Shown piece after piece: positions 49,964 to 57,959 of a stretch of 64,000 bases of DNA. The notes beneath the pieces were generated by a model. It ran no database searches and had not been told where the DNA came from. It saw only the letters and a program-made list of their open reading frames with translations. The stretch lies in the NCBI RefSeq assembly GCF_024171725.1, contig NZ_JAMTCG010000009.1, positions 1 through 64,000 of the forward strand. Reading direction: 5' to 3'. Each line of letters starts with the position of its first letter. Positions within the stretch are counted from its first letter, which is position 1. Made by a program: the position numbers and the translations under genes. The DNA comes from Williamsia serinedens (GTDB lineage: Bacteria; Actinomycetota; Actinomycetes; Mycobacteriales; Mycobacteriaceae).

Positions 49964-50596
49964 TCAGGAGGTCAGTGACATGGCGCTGGTGTCGACGCCC
50001 GACATCTCCCCGGCCACCGCGCCCAGGCTGGGCAGCGCCACGGTGATGAGCTCGAGCAGCTCGTCGCGGGTCACCATCTCGTTCTTGAGCCACCGGATGG
50101 TGACGTCCTCGGTGAACGCGAGCCACCCGTTGATGGCCAGTTCGACCAGCGGCGACGGGTGCAGACCGACGAGTTCGACGCTGCCCAGCGTGCGCTGGAC
50201 CATCACCGACCGGGTCTCGTCGAACACGGCCTGCATTGCCGGGTCGGACGACGCCGAGCCGCGCATGAGGGCCAGGTAGAGACTGCGGTTCTGCGTCACG
50301 AAGTCGACGAACCCGCGAATGGTGCCGCGCAGCACCTCGATCGGGTCACCCAGTTCGAAGTCCGGTTCGGTCGCCCTCAGCATCCGCTGCGACTGCTCGC
50401 GGGCCATCGCGACGTGGAAGTCGTGCTTGGTGTCGAAGTAGTGGAAGATCAGAGCGCGGGACACCCCCACCGCCTCCGCGACGGCCTCCACCGTCACCTG
50501 GTCGAGCGGGCGGTCCGCCGCCATCGCCAGGCCCTCCTCGATGAGCTGCACCCGCCGTGCCTCGGGCGTCATGCGGGTGCGCTTCTGGCCGGCCAT
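49964..50596 (-). CDS. TetR-family regulator divergent from the monooxygenase operon
   Basis: A 210-aa TetR protein; helix-turn-helix at about residues 33-60 (VTVEAVAEAVGVSRALIFHYFDTKHDFHVAM), followed by a helical ligand domain. The ATG giving MAGQKRTRMT is chosen because a TACTAT -10 box ends 6 nt before it, implying a leaderless mRNA; the track-length longer form would start inside the operator. It faces the FAD monooxygenase operon across 69 nt that hold two tandem palindromes, so it very likely controls both directions. Confidence 0.9.
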   Translation of the reverse strand: MAGQKRTRMTPEARRVQLIEEGLAMAADRPLDQVTVEAVAEAVGVSRALIFHYFDTKHDFHVAMAREQSQRMLRATEPDFELGDPIEVLRGTIRGFVDFVTQNRSLYLALMRGSASSDPAMQAVFDETRSVMVQRTLGSVELVGLHPSPLVELAINGWLAFTEDVTIRWLKNEMVTRDELLELITVALPSLGAVAGEMSGVDTSAMSLTS

Positions 50597-50602
50597 GGGC
50601 CC

Positions 50603-50608
50603 ATAGTA
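50603..50608 (-). promoter_or_regulatory. -10 box of the divergent tetR gene
   Basis: Minus-strand TACTAT, 6 nt before the ATG. It overlaps the first of the two operator palindromes. Confidence 0.5.
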
Positions 50609-50647
50609 CTGACTGACCGTCAATAGTCTATTGACCGCCCGTCAATA
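50607..50647. promoter_or_regulatory. Two tandem 19-bp TetR operators
   Basis: Two palindromes of form TAnTGAC-N5-GTCAATA. The first (50607-50625) has arms TACTGAC/GTCAATA with one mismatch; the second (50629-50647) has perfect arms TATTGAC/GTCAATA. Their centres are 22 bp apart, about two helix turns, which would put two TetR dimers on the same DNA face. They cover the monooxygenase -35 box and the tetR -10 box. Confidence 0.65.
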
Positions 50648-50658
50648 CTGTGTACGAT
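50631..50658 (+). promoter_or_regulatory. Promoter of the monooxygenase operon
   Basis: -35 TTGACC (50631-50636), a 16-nt spacer and -10 TACGAT (50653-50658), ending 7 nt before the ATG. Near-consensus and leaderless. The -35 box is the left arm of the second palindrome, so a bound repressor would block it. Confidence 0.6.
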
Positions 50659-50665
50659 CTTACCC

Positions 50666-52180
50666 ATGAACGATGTCAAGGTCGCCGTCGTCGGCGCCGG
50701 GTTCTCCGGCATGGGCGCGGCCATCACCCTCAGGCAGAACGGCTTCGACGACTTCGTCGTCCTCGACCGCGGCTCGGATTTCGGCGGCACCTGGCGTGAC
50801 AACACCTACCCCGGTGCCGCGTGCGACGTGCCGTCGCATCTGTACTCGTACTCCTTCGAGCTGAACCCGGAGTGGTCTCGCTCGTTCTCCAAGCAGGCCG
50901 AGATCCACGCGTACATCAACCGTGTGGCCGACAAGTACGACCTGCACAGCCGCACCCGGTTCCGCACCGAGGTCACCGACGCCCGGTGGGACGAGGACCA
51001 GAACCGCTGGATCATCAGCACCGACAGCGAGACCGACGGCGCGCAGCAGATCCGCGCGGAGATCCTCGTCGGCGCGATCGGCCCGCTGTGCGAGCCGCGT
51101 CTCCCCGACATCGAGGGCATCGAGGGCTTCGAGGGAGCCATCTTCCACTCGGCCCGCTGGGACCACGAGACCGATCTGACCGGCAAGCGCGTCGCCGTCA
51201 TCGGCACGGGCGCGTCGGCCATCCAGATCATCCCCGAGCTCGCCGCCAAGGTCGGGCACATGGACGTCTACCAGCGCACCGCCCCGTGGGTCCTCCCCCG
51301 GGCCGATCGCGAGTACACCGCGCTCGAGCACTGGATCTTCAAGAACGTCCCCGGCGCGCAGCGTCTCTCGCGCACCGGCATCTACCTCGCGCACGAGCTG
51401 GTGTCCTACGGGCTCACCCACCGCCCCGACGTCCTGCGCCCCGCGCACGCGATCGGTCGCGCCAACATCCGCCGCGGCATCGCGGACCCGGTGAAGCGCA
51501 AGAAGGTCACCCCGCAGTTCAAGGTCGGCTGCAAGCGGATCCTGTTGTCGAACACCTACTACCCGGCGCTCGGGCAGGACAACGTCGACGTCGTCACCGA
51601 CGGCATCGCGAAGGTCACCCCGACCGGCATCGTGACCAAGGACGGGACCGAACGCGAGATCGACGCCATCGTCGTCGCCACCGGGTTCCACGTCACCGAC
51701 TCCCCCGGGTTCGAGCACATCGTCGGCAAGGACGGCGAGAGCCTCGCACAGGTGTGGGACCGCGACGGCATGGCCGCCTACAAGGGGTCCACCATCCACG
51801 GCTTCCCCAACATGTTCCTCATGATCGGACCGGCCACCGGGCTCGGCCACACCTCGATGGTCTTCATGATCGAGTCGCAGCTGAACTATCTGGCCGACTG
51901 GTTGAAGACGGTGCAGCGCAACGACATCACCCGCACCGAGGTCCGGGCCGACGTGCAGCGCGAGTACAACCGCGAGGTGCAGTCCACACTCGAGACCAGC
52001 GTGTGGGAGAACGGCGGCTGCTCGAGCTGGTACAAGGACAAGTTCGGCAACATCACCACCCTGTGGCCGGGCTTCACCTTCAATTACCGCAAGGCGACCA
52101 AGAACTTCGACCTGGCCGCCTACGAGACGCAACGGGCCGAGTCGGCCCGCCGGCCCGAGCCGCAGTCGGCGTCGGTCTGA
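50666..52180 (+). CDS. Flavin-containing (Baeyer-Villiger-type) monooxygenase
   Basis: A 504-aa FAD/NADPH enzyme. The FAD loop GAGFSG is at residues 10-15, the Baeyer-Villiger fingerprint FxGxxxHxxxW at 155-165 (F155, G157, H161, W165), and the NADPH loop GTGASA at 180-185. It inserts oxygen into ketones or oxidises hetero-atoms; substrate unknown. First gene of an operon with an SDR and an esterase, the same enzyme set as the core of the mycobacterial mymA operon (MymA, SadH, LipR). Confidence 0.92.
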   Translation: MNDVKVAVVGAGFSGMGAAITLRQNGFDDFVVLDRGSDFGGTWRDNTYPGAACDVPSHLYSYSFELNPEWSRSFSKQAEIHAYINRVADKYDLHSRTRFRTEVTDARWDEDQNRWIISTDSETDGAQQIRAEILVGAIGPLCEPRLPDIEGIEGFEGAIFHSARWDHETDLTGKRVAVIGTGASAIQIIPELAAKVGHMDVYQRTAPWVLPRADREYTALEHWIFKNVPGAQRLSRTGIYLAHELVSYGLTHRPDVLRPAHAIGRANIRRGIADPVKRKKVTPQFKVGCKRILLSNTYYPALGQDNVDVVTDGIAKVTPTGIVTKDGTEREIDAIVVATGFHVTDSPGFEHIVGKDGESLAQVWDRDGMAAYKGSTIHGFPNMFLMIGPATGLGHTSMVFMIESQLNYLADWLKTVQRNDITRTEVRADVQREYNREVQSTLETSVWENGGCSSWYKDKFGNITTLWPGFTFNYRKATKNFDLAAYETQRAESARRPEPQSASV

Positions 52181-52196
52181 GACGAAGGGACCCGAG

Positions 52197-53024
52197 ATGA
52201 AGAACTTCGCCGGGAAGGTCGTCGTCGTCACCGGCGCCGCGAGCGGCATGGGGCGCGACCTCGCTCTGCAGCTCGCGGACAAGGGAGCGCGCGTCGCGAT
52301 CTCCGACATGAACCCGACCGGTCTCGAGGAGACGCGGGCAATGCTCGAGGCCAAGAGAGCCGACGTGCACGCCCAGCTCCTCAACGTCGCCGAGCGGGAG
52401 GCGGTGCTCGAGTACGCCGACACCGTGGTCGAGCACTTCGGCAAGGTCAACGCGATCTTCAACAACGCCGGGATCGCGCACCACGGCGAGGTGGAGCTCA
52501 CCGACTTCAAGACCTACGAACGCATCATGGACGTCGACTACTGGGGTGTCGTCAACGGCACGAAGGCGTTCCTGCCCCACCTGATCGCGTCCGGCGACGG
52601 GCACGTCGTCAACACGTCGTCGCTGTTCGGGCTCATGTCGACGCCCGGTCAGAGTGCGTACAACGCAGCGAAGTTCGCAGTGCGCGGGTTCACCGAGTCG
52701 CTGATCCAGGAGATGCGCCTCGCGGGCCATCCGGTGTCGGTGTCGTGCGTGCATCCCGGTGGCATCAAGACGGCCATCGCCCGCAACGCGACGGTCAACG
52801 AGGGGTCCGACGCCGCCAAGTTCGCGGAGTTGTTCGACAAGAAGCTCGCCCGGATGAGCTCGCCGCAGGCGGCGAAGGTGATCATCGCCGGCGTCGAGAA
52901 GAACAAGCCGCGCATCCTGGTCGGCGCGGACGCGAAGTTCCTGGACAAGCTGGTGCGTGTCCTGGGGCCGTCGTACATGCAGGTCGTCGCGAAGGCGGCC
53001 GGGTCGACGCTCAAGCCGCGGTGA
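52197..53024 (+). CDS. Short-chain dehydrogenase/reductase
   Basis: A 275-aa classical SDR. The cofactor motif TGAASGMG is at residues 12-19, the structural NNAG at 89-92, and the catalytic Ser142, Tyr155 and Lys159 (YNAAK) are in place. An Asp at the end of the second strand (SDMN) suggests NAD preference. A GAAGGGA ribosome-binding site precedes the ATG. It probably forms or uses the carbonyl substrate of the upstream monooxygenase, as suggested for SadH in the mymA set. Confidence 0.92.
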   Translation: MKNFAGKVVVVTGAASGMGRDLALQLADKGARVAISDMNPTGLEETRAMLEAKRADVHAQLLNVAEREAVLEYADTVVEHFGKVNAIFNNAGIAHHGEVELTDFKTYERIMDVDYWGVVNGTKAFLPHLIASGDGHVVNTSSLFGLMSTPGQSAYNAAKFAVRGFTESLIQEMRLAGHPVSVSCVHPGGIKTAIARNATVNEGSDAAKFAELFDKKLARMSSPQAAKVIIAGVEKNKPRILVGADAKFLDKLVRVLGPSYMQVVAKAAGSTLKPR

Positions 53025-53935
53025 GCAGCACCCCGCCGGGCCTGTCACTGCCGATCGGTCTCGTCGAGCCGCTCACCCGCGTGCTGTATGCGGCGATGCT
53101 GCACCCGCGATTGCCCGTGCGGTGGCAGCGGTTCCTGGCCGACCATGCCCTCGACGTCGACCCCCTGCCCGCCGACACGGTGGTGCGCGGGATCACCCTG
53201 GGCGGTCGACCGACCGAGCGTGTCACCGTCGGCGCGACCGAGACCCCCAGCGCCGTCCTGTATCTGCACGGCGGCGGGTACGTCATCGGCTCGCCGCGGT
53301 CACACCGGCGACTGGTGGCACGTCTCGCCGCTGTCACCGACGCCACCGTCTTCGCGGTCGACTACCGCCTCGCTCCGGAGGACCCGTTCCCGGCCGCCGT
53401 CGAGGACGGGGTGGCCGCATTCATCGATCTCGTCCGTCACCACGGGTTCACGCCCGACCGGATCGCGATCTCCGGGGACTCCGCCGGCGGCGGACTATCC
53501 GTCGCCGTCGCCCGTCGGCTGATCGACGACCACGAGATGACGCCCGCGGCACTGGGTCTCATCGCGCCCTGGGTCGACCCGACCCAGGACGTGGGGCCGT
53601 CGGGGCACGCCACCGACATCGTGGTCAACCACGGGTGGTCGCGGGCGTGCGCCGACGCGTACCTGGCCGGCGGGGATCCGAGCGACCCCGGATACGCACC
53701 CCTGAACGGCGACCTGAGCGGTCTCCCGCCGACAATCGTGCACATCGGGGTGCGGGAGGCGCTGCACCCGCAGACGGTCACGTTCGTCGACAAGCTGCGC
53801 GCGTCGGGCGTCGACGTCGAGTACCGGGAGTTCCCGCGGCTCTGGCACGTCGGACACCAGCAGGCGTCCATGCTCGCCGAGGCCGCCGACGCCGTCGACC
53901 ACCTCGGCGGATTCCTGCGCGACCGCCTGGCCTGA
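53021..53935 (+). CDS. Alpha/beta hydrolase of the hormone-sensitive lipase family
   Basis: A 304-aa esterase. The oxyanion motif HGGG is at residues 83-86 and the nucleophile elbow GDSAG at 152-156 (Ser154); the late Asp and His lie in a typical C-terminal segment (LWHVGHQQ). No signal peptide. The GTG start overlaps the SDR stop in a GTGA, so the two are coupled. It resembles LipR of the mymA operon and could cleave esters made by the Baeyer-Villiger step. Its 3' end overlaps the reading frame of the HNH protein. Confidence 0.9.
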   Translation: MSSTPPGLSLPIGLVEPLTRVLYAAMLHPRLPVRWQRFLADHALDVDPLPADTVVRGITLGGRPTERVTVGATETPSAVLYLHGGGYVIGSPRSHRRLVARLAAVTDATVFAVDYRLAPEDPFPAAVEDGVAAFIDLVRHHGFTPDRIAISGDSAGGGLSVAVARRLIDDHEMTPAALGLIAPWVDPTQDVGPSGHATDIVVNHGWSRACADAYLAGGDPSDPGYAPLNGDLSGLPPTIVHIGVREALHPQTVTFVDKLRASGVDVEYREFPRLWHVGHQQASMLAEAADAVDHLGGFLRDRLA

Positions 53936-55193
53936 CCTCGTCGGGTTTCACACGCCGCGTCGCAAGTGGCGGCGCGGGTGCTCGGGACCGGTGTTCGTGG
54001 CCGGTCGGTGTGCGGATGAGCGCCTCGTGGGTGCCGTCGTCGTCGATCGATGTGGTGACATCCCAGCCGGCGGCTTCCTTCTGCCTGTTGTGGGTGCGAC
54101 ACAGCCCGTTGCCGTTGACGCTGTCGGTCGCGCCGCCCTCGATGTGAGGGTGGGCGTGGTCGATCTCGGCGATCGGGGCGTCGCAGTAGGGCATCCGGCA
54201 CGACACGTCGCGGCGAGTGATGAACCGCCGCAGTCCTGTCGGGAAGATGCGGGCACGGGACTCCATCGCGACGAGCGCACCGGAATCCGGGTTGGCGAAC
54301 AGCCGACGCAGCGTGACCAGCGAATCGGCGTCAAGGGCGTCAGTGATCAGTGACCGTGCCGTGTCGGCGGGAATCGGGCCGTAGCCGGGCACCTCCGCCG
54401 CGCCGTCCGCTCCACCAGCCAGGACTTCGGCGCTGACGACCACGTCGACCGAGACGGCTACATCCTCGGCTCCCGCCTTCCCGGTGAGTCGTTCGAGAAG
54501 GGTGTCGGCCATGACCTGCGCGTGGGTGCGATCACCGTCGCCGACGAGCCCGTACGCGTGCTGCTTCAACGCGGCGTACGCGGCGATACCTGCCTTCATG
54601 GGCAACAGCGCTGAGAGCTGCACCATCGCATCGGGTTTCGGACGCATGGTCACCCTGCGATCCTTCGGCGCGCTGGCGTTCCGGTCCACCACGGCCCGCG
54701 GGTCCCGCTCGTAGGCGATCTTCTTGGCCAGCGCTTCGAGCGCCCGGTCGCCGACACCGTCGAGGGTCGCCGGGTCGGCGCACAACGCGTGGTCGATCAC
54801 GCGTCGATCTTCGACCTGCAGGTAGCCGGTCTCGCGGACCAGGATCGTCGCCCGCCATTCCGACAACGAGCCCTCCCGCAACCGGGCGAAGGTGTTGGGC
54901 ATCTCGCCCATCGCCCGCGCGAATCCGAGGTGGCGGCCACCGGCGTTACCCGACACCCGCCGAGCCAACGCCACCTCCCCCGACAACCCCCGACACCGCC
55001 GCTCGACGGGAACGCCACGTTCGGCCTCCGCCGTAGACCGCAGCTCCTGAAACCGCAGTGTGTCCTGAGCCTGCCCGGCCGCACACGCAGCCTTGATCGC
55101 CTCCATCAACGAGATCCGGTCGATCGCCTCGGTCTCGTCAGCAGCAGTCGGGAGTTCGGCGAGGGACGTCAGCATGTCGCGCAACCGCGCCAC
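53778..55193 (-). CDS. DUF222/13E12-type HNH endonuclease-like protein
   Basis: A 471-residue frame: an N-terminal helical DUF222 region, then a C-terminal HNH domain with Cys332, Cys337, Asp345-His346, Asn360, Cys365 and His368, all needed residues visible. Members form the 13E12 repeat family of Mycobacteriales, of unclear role. The frame seems to overrun: the normal end is near residue 415, and the last 56 residues (nearly half Arg, mostly antisense to the esterase gene) look non-coding. The GTG start is one option; ATG six codons later is another. Confidence 0.8.
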   Translation of the reverse strand: MARLRDMLTSLAELPTAADETEAIDRISLMEAIKAACAAGQAQDTLRFQELRSTAEAERGVPVERRCRGLSGEVALARRVSGNAGGRHLGFARAMGEMPNTFARLREGSLSEWRATILVRETGYLQVEDRRVIDHALCADPATLDGVGDRALEALAKKIAYERDPRAVVDRNASAPKDRRVTMRPKPDAMVQLSALLPMKAGIAAYAALKQHAYGLVGDGDRTHAQVMADTLLERLTGKAGAEDVAVSVDVVVSAEVLAGGADGAAEVPGYGPIPADTARSLITDALDADSLVTLRRLFANPDSGALVAMESRARIFPTGLRRFITRRDVSCRMPYCDAPIAEIDHAHPHIEGGATDSVNGNGLCRTHNRQKEAAGWDVTTSIDDDGTHEALIRTPTGHEHRSRAPAPPLATRRVKPDEVRPGGRAGIRRGGRRRRRPRRAWTPAGVRRARAAGTPGTRRRRPTRAACRRT

Positions 55194-55285
55194 CGCGACC
55201 GTCTAGCCGTTCTCCCCCATACGTACATGTGTACACGAGAGGTCCGACAAAGTGCTCGGACCCGAAACCTACTGTGCATCAACTG

Positions 55286-55360
55286 CCCAACGAACGGTTC
55301 CTGGTGCCCACCGAACGGTTCCAACTGCCCAACGAACGGTTCCTGCTGCCCGACGAACGG
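55286..55360. repeat. 21-bp tandem repeat, 3.6 copies
   Basis: Three full 21-bp units and a 12-bp remnant, each built round CCC(A/G)(A/C)CGAACGG followed by TTCC and a variable end. Since 21 is a multiple of 3, each unit reads as seven codons: on the minus strand variants of EPFVGQL, on the plus strand variants of LPNERFL. It sits between the HNH gene and the SnoaL-like gene, with no start codon or ribosome-binding site that makes either reading a credible gene. Confidence 0.8.
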
Positions 55361-55383
55361 GTCCGCGGCGGCCGGCGATCGGC

Positions 55384-55734
55384 TCAGAGACCCAGCGGCC
55401 GCGGGTCGAAGGTGACGCGGATGCGGGTGATGAGGCCGTTCTCGACGTGGCTCCAGTTCGCGGTGGGGATCGGCGGGGCCGACGCGGTGTGGAGGTCGAA
55501 CCAAGTGATCGCGTCGTCGCCGTCGGCCACCCGCGCGTGCAGGGTCAGGTCGGTCATCACCGACTCCGCCATGCCCCGCAGCCCCGCGATGCATTCGTCG
55601 GCGCCGCGAGCCGTGCCCATCACGCCGACGAAATCGACGTCGTCGGCGAGGACCGTCCGCAGTCGGTCGAAGTCGCGGTCGCGCCAGGCGTCGAAGTAGG
55701 TCGCGACCGCCGTCCGTGTCTCTTCGGTGCTCAT
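55384..55734 (-). CDS. SnoaL-like (NTF2-fold) protein
   Basis: A 116-aa protein of the SnoaL/NTF2-like fold: an N-terminal helix (TAVATYFDAWRDRDFDRLRTVL), then DVDFVGVMG and repeated beta strands ending in GLITRIRVTFD. Members include small isomerases and cyclases as well as binding proteins; the role is unknown. The ATG giving MSTEET is chosen because the longer form would start 15 nt from the divergent lysR start and leave no promoter. Likely partner of the (broken) LysR gene. Confidence 0.75.
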   Translation of the reverse strand: MSTEETRTAVATYFDAWRDRDFDRLRTVLADDVDFVGVMGTARGADECIAGLRGMAESVMTDLTLHARVADGDDAITWFDLHTASAPPIPTANWSHVENGLITRIRVTFDPRPLGL

Positions 55735-55792
55735 GGCATCGAGCATCGCGAGTGCCGCAGCCATCTGTCCAACAGCTGGTTGTTCTGACATC

Positions 55793-55798
55793 TAGCAT
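55793..55798 (+). promoter_or_regulatory. -10 box of the lysR gene
   Basis: TAGCAT, 8 nt before the ATG at 55807. Just upstream lies CCAACAGCTGGTTGTT, a partly palindromic site that could be a LysR operator shared with the SnoaL-like gene. Confidence 0.4.
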
Positions 55799-55806
55799 CG
55801 TCGATC

Positions 55807-56681
55807 ATGGAGCTGCATCAGCTGCGGTACGTGCTCGCCGTCGTCGACGAGGGGACGTTCACCGCGGCGGCGCAGGCCGTCCGGATCAGTCAGTCGGGCG
55901 TGAGCGCGCAGATCGCCAAACTCGAGCGCGAGTTGGGCGTGGTGCTGCTCGAACGGTCGACCCGTCGCGTCACACCGACGGCGGCGGGCGACCACCTGAT
56001 CCCCGCTATCCGCGCCGCGATCGCGGCGGTGGACGCGGTTCGTGACACCGCTGCGGCCATCCATGGGGTCGTCGCCGGACGTCTCCGCGTGGGCACCGTG
56101 GGCGGTCTCGCGTGGCCGCCGGTGTTGGACGCGCTGGCGGCGCTGCACTCCGCGCACCCCGGGCTCGACATCTCGGTGGTCGAGGACGCCGCGGCGCCGC
56201 TGACCGACCGCGTCCGAGCCGGCGAGCTGGACGTCGCAGTCGTCGCATGGAGCGGCGACGGCCCCACCGACCTCCGGTCGGTGACCGTGGTCGACGACGT
56301 GCTCGCGGTCTGGGTGGCCCCCGACCACCCGTGGGCGCGCGCGACGCGATCGACCCCGCGGAGCTCGCCGACGCCGACGTCATCTCACTGCCGGAGGGCA
56401 CCGGTGCCCGCACCGCGCTCGACGAGGTCCTGGGCGGTGCGACGGCACGTCGGCCGCGGTGGGAGGTGGCCACCCCGGCGACCGCGCTCGGTCTCGCCGC
56501 ACGGGGTCTCGGGGTCGCCGTGCTCTCGCGGACCACGGGACGCGGGGCCACCGGGGTCGTCGACGTCGGCATCGACGACCCCCGCGCACGGTCGAGCCTG
56601 GGGATCGTCTGGCGCGACGGCCCCGGGCCGGCGACGCGCGCCCTGCTCGAGCGACTGCTCCCCGCCGCGTCGGGGTCGTGA
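55807..56681 (+). pseudogene. LysR-family regulator, frameshifted
   Basis: The first about 178 codons encode a normal LysR protein: winged helix-turn-helix (LRYVLAVVDEGTFTAAAQAVRISQSGVSAQIAKLERELG) and the first half of the effector domain. The frame then breaks in a GCGCGCGCG tract (56335-56343). The rest (DAIDPAELADADVISLPEG to LLERLLPAASGS) continues in another frame to a stop at 56681. Removing two bases restores a 290-aa protein of normal length. Either a true slip mutation or a sequencing error; if real, the effector domain is lost. Confidence 0.8.
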
Positions 56682-56762
56682 GAGACCGGACCCGGACACC
56701 GGCGTTGCTATCGTCGTCTGCCGGGTCCGATCCCGGCAGGACGCGGTGGGAGGGGGCGAGGC

Positions 56763-57959
56763 GTGGGAACCGCCGTGGTGCTGCTCGTCGTCGCGGGCCG
56801 ACTGCTCGTCCCGCTGCTGATACCCCGCTTCCCCGTGCCTGCGATCATTGCCGCGCTCGTGCTCGACGCGGTGGATCAGACGGTGTTCCAACAGGTCCCG
56901 GGCCTCGACATCTCCGGCTACCAGTCGTACGACAAGGCACTCGACGTCTACTACCTCGCGATCGCCTACCTCTCGACGCTGCAGAACTGGTCGGATCCCG
57001 TCGCGTTCGGCATCGCCCGGTTCCTCTTCTACTACCGGCTGATCGGCGTCGTCGCGTTCGAGTACAGCCAAGCGCGATGGCTGCTGCTGGCCTTCCCGAA
57101 CACCTTCGAGTACTTCTTCATCGCCTACGAACTCGTCCGCTGCCGATGGGCGCCCACCCGCCTCGGTCACCGCACCCTGCTTCTCCTCGCCGCGGGCATC
57201 TGGGTGCTGATCAAGCTGCCGCAGGAGTGGTGGTTGCACGTCGCCGAGCTCGACGTCACCGACGAGATCAAGACGACGGTCCTCGGCGCCGGACTCGACG
57301 ACAGCTGGACCGTCGCGGTCGGGAACCGCCCCTGGGTGCTGCCGATCGCAGCGGTGGTCGTCGTCCTGCTCGCACTCGGGATCCGCGTCGGTGCGCGTCG
57401 TCTGCCGGCCGGCGATTGGCCCTTCGGGTTCGACGTCTCCGCGCGCACCCGCGGCGGACGCGTCGCACGCGTCCCGGCCGGCGTGCGGACGACGCAGAGC
57501 GCGTTCCTCCGCGGGCCCCTCGTCGAGAAGATCGTCCTCGTCTCGATGCTGCTGCTCGTGTTCTCGCGGATCCTGCCGGGTGTCGACGCGACGTCGCCGC
57601 AGATCGTCGTCACCGTGGCGATCCTCGTGGTCGCGAACTCCGTGATCAGCCACCACATCGCGGGTCGCGGCGTCGAGTGGACCTCGACGGTGTCGCAGTT
57701 CATCGCCGTGGCCGCGATCAACGCGGGCGTCGTCGTGGTCCTCGTGCTGCTGCCGACACCGCGGGGTCCGGCCGTGCAGCCGATCCCCTCGCTGTTCTTC
57801 CTGCTGCTGATCTCGTTGGTGGTGACCCTCTACGACCGGTATCGCATGCTGCGGATCCTGCGTCAGGGCAAGGCGTTCCCGATCTGGGCGATCCGGCGAC
57901 GCCATCTCGAACGCATCCGGGCGTCAGTCGTCGACCGACAGGCTCTCCCCCGGCCGTAG
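56763..57959 (+). CDS. Polytopic membrane protein of unknown function
   Basis: A 398-aa protein with about nine hydrophobic helices, including AVVLLVVAGRLLVPLLI at the start, YLAIAYLSTLQ, FLFYYRLIGVVAF, a helix near TLLLLAAGIWVLI and a C-terminal cluster with FFLLLISLVVTLY. Soluble loops contain DVTDEIK and FDVSARTRGGR. I recognise no family. The GTG start has a GGAGGGG ribosome-binding site. Its last 36 nt overlap the convergent beta-lactamase-fold gene. Confidence 0.7.
   Translation: MGTAVVLLVVAGRLLVPLLIPRFPVPAIIAALVLDAVDQTVFQQVPGLDISGYQSYDKALDVYYLAIAYLSTLQNWSDPVAFGIARFLFYYRLIGVVAFEYSQARWLLLAFPNTFEYFFIAYELVRCRWAPTRLGHRTLLLLAAGIWVLIKLPQEWWLHVAELDVTDEIKTTVLGAGLDDSWTVAVGNRPWVLPIAAVVVVLLALGIRVGARRLPAGDWPFGFDVSARTRGGRVARVPAGVRTTQSAFLRGPLVEKIVLVSMLLLVFSRILPGVDATSPQIVVTVAILVVANSVISHHIAGRGVEWTSTVSQFIAVAAINAGVVVVLVLLPTPRGPAVQPIPSLFFLLLISLVVTLYDRYRMLRILRQGKAFPIWAIRRRHLERIRASVVDRQALPRP

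Noticed and set aside
55286-55360. CRISPR-like repeat
   Set aside because: The units are contiguous with no spacers and no cas genes are near, so it is a plain tandem repeat.
56335-56343. Programmed frameshift in the lysR gene
   Set aside because: No known shift-prone heptamer or downstream structure was seen; a dinucleotide slip or sequence error is simpler.
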